A DNA stretch of 64,000 bases, taken from Natranaeroarchaeum aerophilus. Lineage in GTDB: Archaea > Halobacteriota > Halobacteria > Halobacteriales > Natronoarchaeaceae. Position 1 is the stretch's first letter; each line of letters begins with the position of its first letter. Positions 1-8,425 of this stretch are shown here, in pieces. The translations under genes were made by a program, and so were the position numbers. The stretch covers positions 62,001-126,000 of the forward strand of contig NZ_JAKRVY010000005.1 in the NCBI RefSeq assembly GCF_023638055.1. Reading direction: 5' to 3'. The notes beneath the pieces were generated by a model. The model did not search any database. It was not told where the DNA came from and was given only the letters and a program-made list of their open reading frames with translations.

Positions 1-36
1 GAGCAGTCGGCCCCTGGTTCTGTTGCTGGTAACAAC

Positions 37-48
37 GCTATAACAAAG
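37..48 (+). promoter_or_regulatory. recurrent upstream motif, copy 1
   Basis: GCTATAACAAAG, 77 bp before the flippase start. The identical 12-mer occurs at 4328 and 14154, and near-identical copies precede other genes of the polysaccharide region. It may be a dedicated promoter element or an operator; its role is inferred only from position and recurrence. Confidence 0.55.
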
Positions 49-124
49 CCCGTGAACGGCCCCGCTATCATAGAGCCGATCGGACGATCTCCAGCCGGCA
101 GTCGCCGAACAGAACGACAGCTCA

Positions 125-1603
125 ATGTCCCTTTCACAACGCATCTCCCGTGGTCTGAAAGCCACGCTGCTCTCACGAATCGTTCGGTCAGTCGCCAACG
201 CCGCGATGATTATCGTCCTCGCGCGCTACTTGCTCGGCCCTGATGGGTACGGGCTGTTGTACTTCGCGCTATCTGTCATCGGCGTCATCGCGATCTTCGC
301 CTCGGCCGGACTCCCGAAGTCGACGGCGCGCTACGTCAACACGTATCTCGAAGACGATCCCTCGCAGATCCCGCTGATACTCCGACAGTCGGCGACGTAT
401 ATTCTCGTGCTCTCCGGAATAGTCGGGGTAGGCCTGTTCATCGGGAACGACTGGCTTGCGACGATCCTCAACGAACCTGCGCTGGCTCCGTTCCTGCTCG
501 TCGGGATCGCCTACGTACTCTTTCGGGCATTCAACCAGTACTGTATACTCGCGTTTCAGGGATTCAACCGCGTCGACTGGAGCGCAGTGATGGGAATCAT
601 CGAGAGCGTCGCCCGGCTGGTGTGTGTCATTACGCTGGTCGTCCTCGGGTACGGCGTGATCGGTGCGTTTACGGGATATATACTCGGCTACGTTGCGTCC
701 GTGGCGTTCGGAGTCGTCGGACTGTACGTCTTCTTTTACAGCCAGTTCGACGGGGCACCACAGCTCGAGCCTGGGCTTTCACGCCGGATACTGGAATACA
801 GCATTCCGTTGACCGCCACCCGCGGTGCGAACGTCCTCGACAAGCGTGTCGATACTGTACTCGTCGGCGTACTCCTGAGCGCGACCGCGGTGAGCTTCTA
901 CACGATCGCGAGGCAGGTCGCCGAGTTCGCGGCGATTCCGGTCCGATCGCTCGGCTTTACCATCTCGCCGGCGCTTGGCGAACAGAAGTTCGCCGACGAG
1001 CCGGACGTCGCGGCCCGGATCTACGAGGAGTCCTTTCGGCACGTCTCCATGCTGTACATCCCCGGTGTGGTCGGGCTGGTACTGGTTGCGGACCCGCTGA
1101 TCCGGTACGTCGTTGGTGCGGAGTATCTCGGGGCAGTTCCAGTCCTGCAGGTCCTCAGCCTCTTCGTCCTCGTGAACGCGATCAACCTCATCACGACGGA
1201 CAGCCTCGACTATCTGGGGCGGGCGCGGATCCGTGCCATCGCGAAAGGCGTTACCGCCATTGCGAACTTCTTTTTGAACCTGCTGTTGCTCCCCCTGATC
1301 GGCGTTGTCGGGGCGGCGCTCGCGACGGTGATCACCTTCACGATGTACACGGCGATCAACGTGTACGTAATCCATCGTGAACTGGGCCTCGATTTCGTCT
1401 CGCTCGGCAGGAGCGCCGTCGTCGTAACCGGCATCTCACTGGTCATGGGAACGGTCGTCTTGCTTTCGCTCCCGTACGTTTCGGGATTGCTCACTCTCGC
1501 CGTCACGATCGCAGCTGGCGTGGCTATCTGGGCGATTCTCTCCGTTGCTGTCGGCCTGATCGATCCCGACGAGGCCGTCGCGTTTCTGGCAGAACGGAAC
1601 TGA
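125..1603 (+). CDS. polysaccharide flippase (Wzx/MATE-like, oligosaccharide translocase)
   Basis: A 492-residue, very hydrophobic protein with about 12-14 predicted membrane helices spread over its whole length. The N-terminus has the short amphipathic stretch then 'SRIVRSVANAAMIIVLARYL' style first helix typical of the RfbX/Wzx group of the MOP exporter superfamily. By family knowledge it moves lipid-linked oligosaccharide across the cytoplasmic membrane for assembly into exopolysaccharide or glycoprotein glycans. It heads the polysaccharide gene region and has a copy of the recurrent GCTATAACAAAG motif upstream. Length fits the family (roughly 450-510 aa). Which glycan it carries cannot be told. 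Confidence 0.9.
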   Translation: MSLSQRISRGLKATLLSRIVRSVANAAMIIVLARYLLGPDGYGLLYFALSVIGVIAIFASAGLPKSTARYVNTYLEDDPSQIPLILRQSATYILVLSGIVGVGLFIGNDWLATILNEPALAPFLLVGIAYVLFRAFNQYCILAFQGFNRVDWSAVMGIIESVARLVCVITLVVLGYGVIGAFTGYILGYVASVAFGVVGLYVFFYSQFDGAPQLEPGLSRRILEYSIPLTATRGANVLDKRVDTVLVGVLLSATAVSFYTIARQVAEFAAIPVRSLGFTISPALGEQKFADEPDVAARIYEESFRHVSMLYIPGVVGLVLVADPLIRYVVGAEYLGAVPVLQVLSLFVLVNAINLITTDSLDYLGRARIRAIAKGVTAIANFFLNLLLLPLIGVVGAALATVITFTMYTAINVYVIHRELGLDFVSLGRSAVVVTGISLVMGTVVLLSLPYVSGLLTLAVTIAAGVAIWAILSVAVGLIDPDEAVAFLAERN

Positions 1604-2110
1604 ACGGCGACTGTGCCGATCCGGAGGAGGACACGAACTGTATCGATCTCGTGCGCCCCTCCGAAGCGCTCTCTGTCCGACGCGATCAGCCGATACTGGC
1701 GGCACCTGAGTCGGATGCTCACGCACCTACTGTAGTAGCATCTAACTGATAATCCGGTCCACTTTGTGTTCGTGTGCCGCCGGTAAGCACATCCTTACGG
1801 GCTATTTACGGCATCTGAACGCAGATTCAGGCGAATCCGTATTCTCCCCGCTGTTCGGACTGTAGGGTCAGGAAATATCCTCTTTCCACCTGCTTCCCGT
1901 GGTAAATACTGGCATATTTTCGGCAGCGCGGTACTGGTTGCGGCTCAGGTATCTCCCCTGCGAAGTGAGCGTATCTCACCTACTTGCATATGTAACTGGT
2001 ATGTATTCATAAATATGGCTCGCTATCCGTAGTTAATCATCCTAATACTGGTACTACTACTGCTCAAATCGGTCAAAACCGTTATTATAGTAGGTTGTTC
2101 CTACCGGGAC
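1604..2110. other. intergenic region without a gene
   Basis: About 500 bp between the flippase and the Tat-exported protein. It becomes AT-rich from about 1720 onward. Short open frames here have arginine-rich shadow composition and no acidic bias, so I call no gene. The last 30 bp contain the promoter of the next gene. Confidence 0.6.
2082..2089 (+). promoter_or_regulatory. TATA element for the beta-helix protein gene
   Basis: TTATTATA centred about 26 bp before the ATG at 2111, the spacing expected of a leaderless or nearly leaderless haloarchaeal transcript. Confidence 0.55.
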
Positions 2111-3952
2111 ATGAGCGATGACCGATTGACCGATAACGACCGGCCGCAGCTGAACAGACGATCCTGCCTGCGAACTGCTGGAACAGTGGCGACTGCTCTC
2201 GGTACGGGAAGCCTACTCTCTGGTATGGCCACTGCAACCGAGATACATCTCGGCGAGGAAGGACTCCAGGAGGGCGATGATGCCGGTGCATATCTCGCAA
2301 ATCATATCGGTGATAACAGGGAAATCGTCATTCCCGCGGGAACCTACCAGTACTCGACGAGAGCGTTTACCAGAGGGCACAGTTCGGGCTATGCCGATCT
2401 CGTCGTCCGTGGTGAAGGTGAGTTCGGAGATGTCGTTTTCGAGCATCGCGATGGCTACAGCTTTTCCGAGGTGATCGCCGCCAGCGGTGGGGACGTCCTC
2501 GTCGACAACATCATCTGGCGTGGCGTCGCCGGCGGTAATGGGAACATAACCGTCCGAGCGCACGGCGATGACGAAGTGACGCTCCGCCGGATCGCCCGCC
2601 CGGACGGAAACCACGACAGCGGTGAGGGAGTGTTCGTCCGGCCGAGACACGCCGGCGTTGCGAACTTCGAGCACTGCTGGCTGGAGAACTTCCCCGATAA
2701 CGGTCTGTACGGCAGTGCGCCCGGGGGTTCGAACGGCAGCGACGGTGCGATCAACGTCACCGGTGGGCTCTACAAAAACAATAACATCGCGAACATCCGC
2801 GTGGGTGGCTCGAACTCGACGATCGAAGGAGCGACGGTCGTCCTGACCGACCAGCAACGTGGTCTGTGGGGATCCAGCCGGGCCGTCAACATGCGGGGGA
2901 TCTGGATCCGGGAAGGGACGGCGAGCAATGGACACGACATTGCGATCCGCGACTGTGATGTATACAACGAACTGCCGTACGCATCGATCGAGATCAACCC
3001 ACGAAACGGCGGCGGCAGCGGCGTCGTCGAAAACACTCGCGTGTACAACGAGGCTGACAACCCGGCGATCAACCACCGCGGTGGTGACTGGTCGGGACGG
3101 GAGAACCACGCGACAGGGTCCGGAAACCTCCGGATCGAAACTGGGACGAACAACTGTGAGGGGTCACAGTGTGATATGGCGTCGGATGTCCCCAGAGCAC
3201 CGATCGGCGACCGCGGGGAGAGCCCGTCGACCAGCGAGCATCCGGAGATGGAGCCCCACCTCGTGACGTTCATCACGACGGAGGACGCGCCCCGCTCCGA
3301 GTACCGCTTCATCGCCGACGGACCGATCGAGCCGCTGACCGACTCGCCGTACGACAGCCCGAGCGGAAACGCCGTCGCGGCGACCAGCAACTACGTCATC
3401 GAGCGCGACGACGACCGGTACGGCGCGGAGGGGAGCTCCGGGAACGGCTTCGGCGACGCGTTCGAGGTGTACGGCGCGATCACCGAGGCCCGGGTCGACT
3501 CTCCCGATATGGTGATCGAACTCGACGGCGACCGCGTCGACGCGGACGAACTCGTCGAGCGAACCAAACCAGAGGAAAAAGACGATGACGAGAACGGGGG
3601 CGACAACGACGAGACGGAGGGTAGCGACGATACCGATGAGGACTCGTCACCGCCTGACGATGAGCAGTCCGACAGCGACGACGACTCGCTGTCGAACGTC
3701 ATCATGGTTGACGGCTCCGAAAGCGACGACGTGAGCCAGTACGTGCTCACGGTTTCGGGAGAACTCGAACGGAGTGAAGCACATACTTCGATCGTCAACG
3801 AGGGGTTGGCGTGGGATACGCTGCCCTCGAACGTCTCCGGGGACAGGGCGATCGGTGTCGTCGGTCAGGGGACGGACGGCTATCGCTACTCCGGAAACGT
3901 CATCAGCGTCGAAGTCCGGGGCAATGCTGCGCTCCACATCGATCGGGAGTAG
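2111..3952 (+). CDS. Tat-exported right-handed beta-helix (pectin-lyase-like) surface protein
   Basis: A 613-residue protein with a twin-arginine signal at residues 15-21 (NRRSCLR) followed by an alanine/glycine-rich hydrophobic stretch, so it is exported folded. Residues about 50-330 contain repeated short beta-strand/turn units rich in N, G and V (for example IVIPAGTYQYS, VLVDNIIWRGV, NITVRAHGDDEV), the pattern of single-stranded right-handed beta-helix proteins such as pectate lyases, epimerases and phage-type polysaccharide-binding proteins. Residues about 495-545 are an extreme D/E/S linker, followed by a small C-terminal domain. No membrane anchor is visible. Its place between flippase and sugar genes suggests a polysaccharide-modifying or -binding role; catalytic residues cannot be assigned. 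Confidence 0.75.
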   Translation: MSDDRLTDNDRPQLNRRSCLRTAGTVATALGTGSLLSGMATATEIHLGEEGLQEGDDAGAYLANHIGDNREIVIPAGTYQYSTRAFTRGHSSGYADLVVRGEGEFGDVVFEHRDGYSFSEVIAASGGDVLVDNIIWRGVAGGNGNITVRAHGDDEVTLRRIARPDGNHDSGEGVFVRPRHAGVANFEHCWLENFPDNGLYGSAPGGSNGSDGAINVTGGLYKNNNIANIRVGGSNSTIEGATVVLTDQQRGLWGSSRAVNMRGIWIREGTASNGHDIAIRDCDVYNELPYASIEINPRNGGGSGVVENTRVYNEADNPAINHRGGDWSGRENHATGSGNLRIETGTNNCEGSQCDMASDVPRAPIGDRGESPSTSEHPEMEPHLVTFITTEDAPRSEYRFIADGPIEPLTDSPYDSPSGNAVAATSNYVIERDDDRYGAEGSSGNGFGDAFEVYGAITEARVDSPDMVIELDGDRVDADELVERTKPEEKDDDENGGDNDETEGSDDTDEDSSPPDDEQSDSDDDSLSNVIMVDGSESDDVSQYVLTVSGELERSEAHTSIVNEGLAWDTLPSNVSGDRAIGVVGQGTDGYRYSGNVISVEVRGNAALHIDRE

Positions 3953-4030
3953 TGCAATGAACGGAACTACCACCCTTTCGACGGGACCGGCTCTCGATCT
4001 CCGTATGGATCTTGCGGGGGGTGCCTGATC

Positions 4031-4240
4031 GTGGCCTCGAACGAGTGGGAGACCGTCCCGATGGATCCCGATCCCGAATCGGATCTCGGCTACGACCCGA
4101 TTGAGTGGGACATCGTCTCCACCGATACTGGCGGTCGCGAGCAACTGCTCTTTCTCCCCGCTGACGAGGACGCCCTCCGGTCGGACGCCTTCATCGTCGC
4201 CGAACGGTCGGCTGTGACCGACGTCGTCGAGAACCGCTGA
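4031..4240 (+). CDS. small acidic hypothetical protein
   Basis: A 69-residue frame starting at GTG, two bases after the end of a short non-coding interval. The composition is strongly acidic (many D and E), and it contains the phrase DIVSTDTGGREQLLFLP, with codon usage like its neighbours, which argues for a real halophilic gene. I do not recognise a family. It lies between the beta-helix protein and the acyltransferase, on the same strand. No signal peptide or membrane segment. Confidence 0.55.
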   Translation: MASNEWETVPMDPDPESDLGYDPIEWDIVSTDTGGREQLLFLPADEDALRSDAFIVAERSAVTDVVENR

Positions 4241-4327
4241 CGATCCGCGCCCTGTGGTTCGTTTGTCTCCAGCGGCTGAGACCAGTGTGCGGGACCGCGG
4301 TAACCCTGGCTTACCCGTCGAAACACG

Positions 4328-4339
4328 GCTATAACAAAG
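4328..4339 (+). promoter_or_regulatory. recurrent upstream motif, copy 2
   Basis: GCTATAACAAAG, identical to the copy at 37. It lies 51 bp before a 28-codon leader frame and 134 bp before the acyltransferase start. Confidence 0.55.
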
Positions 4340-4389
4340 CGACGCCGTCGCCTCTCGCCGATAACGCCTCGGCGGGCGTGTGACCACGC

Positions 4390-4476
4390 ATGGATCTACT
4401 CGACACTCACGCGACGAATGACAAGCGGCGAACGGCATCGAACCGGACTCCACGGCGATTCGAGGTGACCGAATGA
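4390..4476 (+). CDS. possible 28-residue leader peptide
   Basis: An ATG-initiated frame of 28 codons whose TGA stop overlaps the ATG of the acyltransferase (ATGA). The peptide begins [14 protein letters not shown] and is not notably acidic, so it may be a translational leader rather than a functional protein, or simply chance. Position between the recurrent motif and the overlapped start is the only support. Confidence 0.25.
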   Translation: MDLLDTHATNDKRRTASNRTPRRFEVTE

Positions 4477-5051
4477 CCGGCACACAGTACGGCCCGGGTG
4501 TCGACGTTCAGCCCAACGTCACGATCGGGACACCCGGCGAGGAGGGCGACCCACCCGCTATCGGTGCTGACGCGACGATCCGATCCGGGACGATCATCTA
4601 CTCGGACGTCCAGATCGGCGACCGGTTCCAGACCGGTCACAACGCAGTCGTGAGAGAGCGAACGGCAATCGGCGACGACGTGACAGTCGGCACGAACGCC
4701 GTAATCGACGGGAAAACGACGATCGGCTCCTCGGTCAGCCTGCAAACTGGGGTCTACGTCCCGCCGTACACTGATATCGGCGATCAGGTATTTCTCGGTC
4801 CCCACGCCGTCTGTACGAACGATCCGTACCCGGTTCGGCGTGACGACGGGCTTGTTGGGCCGACGCTCGAAGATCACGTCTCGGTCGGTGCGAACGCCGT
4901 GCTGCTCCCCGGCGTCACGATCGGCGAGGGCTCCTTTGTCGCCGCGGGTGCGGTCGTCACGGAGGATGTCCCGCCCGAGACGCTGGCGGTGGGTGCGCCC
5001 GCCGTTCACAGAGAGCTACCGGAGCCGCTCGACGGAGGGAATCTGATCTAA
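4473..5051 (+). CDS. left-handed beta-helix sugar-nucleotide acyltransferase (WbpD/WlbB-like)
   Basis: A 192-residue protein made of hexapeptide repeats ([LIV]-G-x4) along most of its length, for example [29 protein letters not shown] and [18 protein letters not shown]. The C-terminal signature [21 protein letters not shown] is typical of the N-acetyltransferases that act on 3-amino sugar nucleotides. Size and the internal insertion with PYPVRRDDG fit WbpD/WlbB, which acetylates UDP-GlcNAc(3NH2)A. The stop overlaps the start of the dehydrogenase gene (TAATG), so the two are co-translated. The aminotransferase and oxidoreductase needed for that substrate lie at 16.9-19.0 kb. The exact substrate is inferred. 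Confidence 0.85.
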   Translation: MTGTQYGPGVDVQPNVTIGTPGEEGDPPAIGADATIRSGTIIYSDVQIGDRFQTGHNAVVRERTAIGDDVTVGTNAVIDGKTTIGSSVSLQTGVYVPPYTDIGDQVFLGPHAVCTNDPYPVRRDDGLVGPTLEDHVSVGANAVLLPGVTIGEGSFVAAGAVVTEDVPPETLAVGAPAVHRELPEPLDGGNLI

Positions 5052-6427
5052 TGAGCCGAACAGTGTCTGGGCTGCTGTACGATCCCGGTCGCGAGGACGC
5101 CCCGACCGAGGCACAGCGCCACGCGTTCCGGTCCGGCGAGATACCGGTCGCCGTCTACGGGCTCGGCAAGATGGGTCTCCCGCTCGCGGGCGTGTACGCC
5201 GAGACCTGCGGGAACGTGATCGGTGCGGATATCGATGAGGACGTCGTCGCAGGGATCAACGACGGGAAGAGCCATATCAAGCGCGAGCCCGGTCTCGACG
5301 AACTCGTGACGGAACTCGTCGGGGAGGACGCACTGCGTGCGGTTGCGGATCCGGCGGATGCGGCCCGCGAGGCCACGGTTCACGTCATTATCATCCCGAC
5401 GCTCCTGACCGACGAGCACGTCCCCGACCTCTCGATCCTGCGGAGCGTCGTCGACGACGTGGCGACCGGGCTGTCCCCGGGGGATCTCGTCGTTGTCGAA
5501 TCGACGGTTCCGCCCCGGACCTGCTCGGAGATGGTCTACCCCCGGCTGCAGCGAGAGAGCGGGCTGGCAGCTGGCGAGTTCGGCCTCGCCTTCTGCCCGG
5601 AACGCACAGCGAGCGGGCGGGCGCTCGAAGACATCCGGGGAGCGTACCCGAAAGTCGTCGGTGGGATCGACACGGAGAGTACGCGCGTTGCCGGACTCAT
5701 CTACGATGCGATCAACGAGCAGGGGACGATTCCGGTCTCCGATACGACCACTGCGGAGGCGGTCAAGGTGTTCGAGGGCGTCTACCGGGACGTCAACATC
5801 GCGCTGGCGAACGAACTCGCCCGGATGACGGACGAACTGGAGATCGACGTCCGCGAGGCGATCGAGGTCGCCAACACCCAGCCGTACTGTGATATCCACG
5901 ATCCCGGACCAGGCGTCGGCGGGCACTGCATCCCCTACTATCCGTACTTCCTGATCGAGGGGCTAGAGACCAGAAACCGTCTGCTCAGGACCGCCCGCGA
6001 GATCAACGACGAGATGCCCGCGTTCACAGTGAGAAAGCTCGCCGAGGAGCTGGCGAGCGACGGGAAGAACGTGGCAGAGGCCCGGGTCGCTGTGCTCGGG
6101 CTCACCTACCGTCCCGGCGTCGAAGAGACTCGCGCAAGCCCGGCGATGCCGATCACCAACCGACTCGCAGACCTCGGTGCGGACGTCCTGACGATCGATC
6201 CGATGCTCGATGACACGAGTGAGTTCGCTGGCGAACAGGTCCCCCTCGAAACGCTGTACGACCACGACCTCGATGCCGTGGTTCTCGTCACCCCTCACGA
6301 TGAGTTCGAGGCGATCGACTGGACCGCCTTCGAGCGCCCACTCGTCGTGGTCGATGGCCACGCCGCGCTCGACCTCGCGGGGACCGATCACCGCCACTAC
6401 GCGATCGGTACGGGACGCCCACGATGA
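5051..6427 (+). CDS. nucleotide-sugar dehydrogenase (UDP-ManNAc/UDP-GlcNAc 6-dehydrogenase type)
   Basis: 458 residues. The N-terminal Rossmann motif is VAVYGLGKMGLPLA (about 33-46). The catalytic set of the UDP-glucose/GDP-mannose dehydrogenase family is intact: Lys239 in TAEAVKVFEGVYRD, Cys293 in GVGGHCIPYYPYF, and the CPER segment. The C-terminal domain carries GLTYRPGVEETRASPA. It oxidises the C6 hydroxyl of a UDP-N-acetylhexosamine to the uronic acid using two NAD+. It is translationally coupled to the acyltransferase. A second copy at 15501-16895 lacks these residues, so this is probably the only active dehydrogenase in the window. WecC versus WbpA substrate choice cannot be settled by eye. 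Confidence 0.9.
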   Translation: MSRTVSGLLYDPGREDAPTEAQRHAFRSGEIPVAVYGLGKMGLPLAGVYAETCGNVIGADIDEDVVAGINDGKSHIKREPGLDELVTELVGEDALRAVADPADAAREATVHVIIIPTLLTDEHVPDLSILRSVVDDVATGLSPGDLVVVESTVPPRTCSEMVYPRLQRESGLAAGEFGLAFCPERTASGRALEDIRGAYPKVVGGIDTESTRVAGLIYDAINEQGTIPVSDTTTAEAVKVFEGVYRDVNIALANELARMTDELEIDVREAIEVANTQPYCDIHDPGPGVGGHCIPYYPYFLIEGLETRNRLLRTAREINDEMPAFTVRKLAEELASDGKNVAEARVAVLGLTYRPGVEETRASPAMPITNRLADLGADVLTIDPMLDDTSEFAGEQVPLETLYDHDLDAVVLVTPHDEFEAIDWTAFERPLVVVDGHAALDLAGTDHRHYAIGTGRPR

Positions 6428-6440
6428 GGGGACGACCGAG

Positions 6441-7346
6441 ATGATCGACGATCACCCCTTCGCGCTGTGTCTCACGCACGACGTGGACCGCCCGTACAAG
6501 ACGTATCAGTCGGCCTACTACGCGCTCGCCGATCGGGACCCCGGACAGCTGAAAAGCCTCCTCCCGGGCCGGAACCCGTACTGGCAGTTCGAGCGGCTAA
6601 TGGATCTGGAAGATTCACTCGGCGTTCGTTCCGCCTTCTACTTCCTCGACGAGCAACACCTGCTGCGGGACCGTCCCGTCCGCGACTGGTTCGAGCCCGA
6701 CAACTGGATGCGATATATGGGCCGGTACTCGCTCGACGACCCGGCGATCGTCGACGTGATCCACGAACTCGATGAGGGTGGATGGGAGGTCGGACTGCAC
6801 GGCTCCTACGAGTCATACGACGACCGCGAGCGGCTTCGCCGGGAGAAAGCTCGCGTCGAATCGGTGCTCGGCAAGCCGGTTCGGGGCGGTCGCCAGCACT
6901 ATCTCAACCTTGACGTCCCCGAGACGTGGCGACAGCAGCGATCGATCGGTCTCCAGTACGATACCAGTCTCGGCTCCAGTCAAACCTACGGCTTCCAGTA
7001 CGGCGACTCGATCCAGCGCCCCTTCGACGACGAGTTCGTCGTCTTCCCGCTGACGATCATGGAGGTTGCCCTCCCGGACCCTTCAGAGCGCTTCGAGGAG
7101 GCGTGGGCCGAGTGCAAGCGGGTCCTCACGGAAGCAGCTGACCGCGGCGCGGTGATGACGATTCTGTGGCATCCGCGATACTTCAGCCGACGGGATTTCC
7201 CCGGCTGGGGTGCGCTCTATCGGCGGATCATCGAGGCAGCACTGGATCGCGGGGCGTGGGTCGGCCCCCCTGGCGAGCTGTACGACCAGCTCGACCACCC
7301 CACCGATGACACGTCCGAACCGGCGGTCTCCGACCCCGCCGAGTAG
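6441..7346 (+). CDS. NodB-type polysaccharide deacetylase family protein
   Basis: The start is taken at the ATG at 6441 (301 aa), because upstream codons in the same frame overlap the dehydrogenase and read as shadow. It begins MIDDHPFALCLTHDVDRPY. The HDVD holds the aspartates of the NodB metal/base motif, EVGLHGSYES gives the metal-ligand histidine region, and LWHPRYF near the C-terminus gives the late motif. Such enzymes remove acetyl groups from N- or O-acetylated sugars or act on related carbohydrate amides. No signal peptide is visible, so it probably acts on cytoplasmic or lipid-linked precursors. It follows the dehydrogenase by 13 bp in the same operon. Confidence 0.8.
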   Translation: MIDDHPFALCLTHDVDRPYKTYQSAYYALADRDPGQLKSLLPGRNPYWQFERLMDLEDSLGVRSAFYFLDEQHLLRDRPVRDWFEPDNWMRYMGRYSLDDPAIVDVIHELDEGGWEVGLHGSYESYDDRERLRREKARVESVLGKPVRGGRQHYLNLDVPETWRQQRSIGLQYDTSLGSSQTYGFQYGDSIQRPFDDEFVVFPLTIMEVALPDPSERFEEAWAECKRVLTEAADRGAVMTILWHPRYFSRRDFPGWGALYRRIIEAALDRGAWVGPPGELYDQLDHPTDDTSEPAVSDPAE

Positions 7347-7369
7347 CCGCTCATGGTGCCAGTAAGAAC

Positions 7370-7381
7370 GCGATAACAAAG
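7370..7381 (+). promoter_or_regulatory. recurrent upstream motif, copy 3
   Basis: GCGATAACAAAG, one mismatch to the copies at 37, 4328 and 14154. It lies 36 bp before the ATG of the FemAB/GNAT-like gene. Confidence 0.5.
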
Positions 7382-7416
7382 GATAGCTGTGGTTGATCAT
7401 AGACAGAATAAGCAGT

Positions 7417-8421
7417 ATGCAAATTGAGGAGCTTACTCTCGATGACTGGAGTGGTGCCCTTCCCAAGGAGGGGATCGAAGTATTTCACACGCCGAGCGCG
7501 CTGTCGGTGGTTGCCGACCACGCGCCGGGAGAGCTACGACTGTACGGCGGTTACAAGGGAGAGCAGCCGGTTGGGCTCTTCCCCGTGGTCGTGCAGGATC
7601 GTTCGGTCGGCCGCGCCGTTTTCTCTCCCCCGCCGGGAATGGGGATCCCGCGGCTCGGTCCGATCGTCATGCCGACCAGCCCGAAACAGCGAAAACGGGA
7701 GCGGGTCAACCGCCGCTTTACCGAGGCGGTGCTGGAGGAGCTCGCGGTCGAGGACTCGCTGACGCTGTTTCGATCGATCTGTACCGCAGCGTACACCGAT
7801 CCGCGACCCTACCGGTGGGCCGACATGGACGTCGAGACCAATTTCACCTACGTACTCGACCTCGAGGACCGCTCGCCCGAGGACGTCCGACGCTCGTTTA
7901 GCAAGAGTCTCCGCCGGGAAATAGGCGACGGCGAAGAGCTGGACCTTCGAATCGAGCGCGAAGGCGTCGAGGGTGCCCGCTCGGTGTACGACGCGACCCG
8001 ACGACGCTACGAGGAGCAAGACCGGGCCTTTTCGCTCGAGTGGCCGTACGTCCGTGACCTCGTAACTCGACTCGAAGACCGAGCGCGCGTCTACGTTGCC
8101 CGGACGCCCGAGGGACGATTTCTCGCCGGAATCACCGTATTGTACTCGAACGACGCGGGCTACTTCTGGCAGGGCGGGACGCGAACGACCTACGAGAACG
8201 TCGAGATCAACAGCCTGCTTCACTGGCACGTTATCCGCGACATCATCGAGGACCCCCCGATCGATTCGGTCACCGGCTACGATCTGATGGGGGCCAACAC
8301 CGAGCGACTCTGCCAGTACAAGAGCAAGTTCGGCGCGGAACTCGTTCCCTACTACGTCACGGAGTCTTCGGGGGCGGGAATGGAGGTGGCCAAACGCGCC
8401 TACCGGATGGTGGCAAAGTGA
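7417..8421 (+). CDS. FemAB/GNAT-fold acyl- or aminoacyl-transferase-like protein
   Basis: The ATG at 7417 is preferred (334 aa) over a TTG eight codons upstream. The N-terminal half resembles a first GNAT-like lobe (LYGGYKGEQPVGLFPVVVQD), and the C-terminal half carries VYVARTPEGRFLAGITVLYSNDAGYFWQGG, a typical acetyl-CoA-fold strand pair of the FemAB / lipid II:glycine transferase-like superfamily. In archaea, which have no murein, such proteins sit in polysaccharide clusters and may attach an acyl or amino acid group to a sugar. Its stop is 4 bp before the next gene, indicating one transcript with the glycosyltransferase. Confidence 0.75.
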   Translation: MQIEELTLDDWSGALPKEGIEVFHTPSALSVVADHAPGELRLYGGYKGEQPVGLFPVVVQDRSVGRAVFSPPPGMGIPRLGPIVMPTSPKQRKRERVNRRFTEAVLEELAVEDSLTLFRSICTAAYTDPRPYRWADMDVETNFTYVLDLEDRSPEDVRRSFSKSLRREIGDGEELDLRIEREGVEGARSVYDATRRRYEEQDRAFSLEWPYVRDLVTRLEDRARVYVARTPEGRFLAGITVLYSNDAGYFWQGGTRTTYENVEINSLLHWHVIRDIIEDPPIDSVTGYDLMGANTERLCQYKSKFGAELVPYYVTESSGAGMEVAKRAYRMVAK

Positions 8422-8425
8422 GTCA

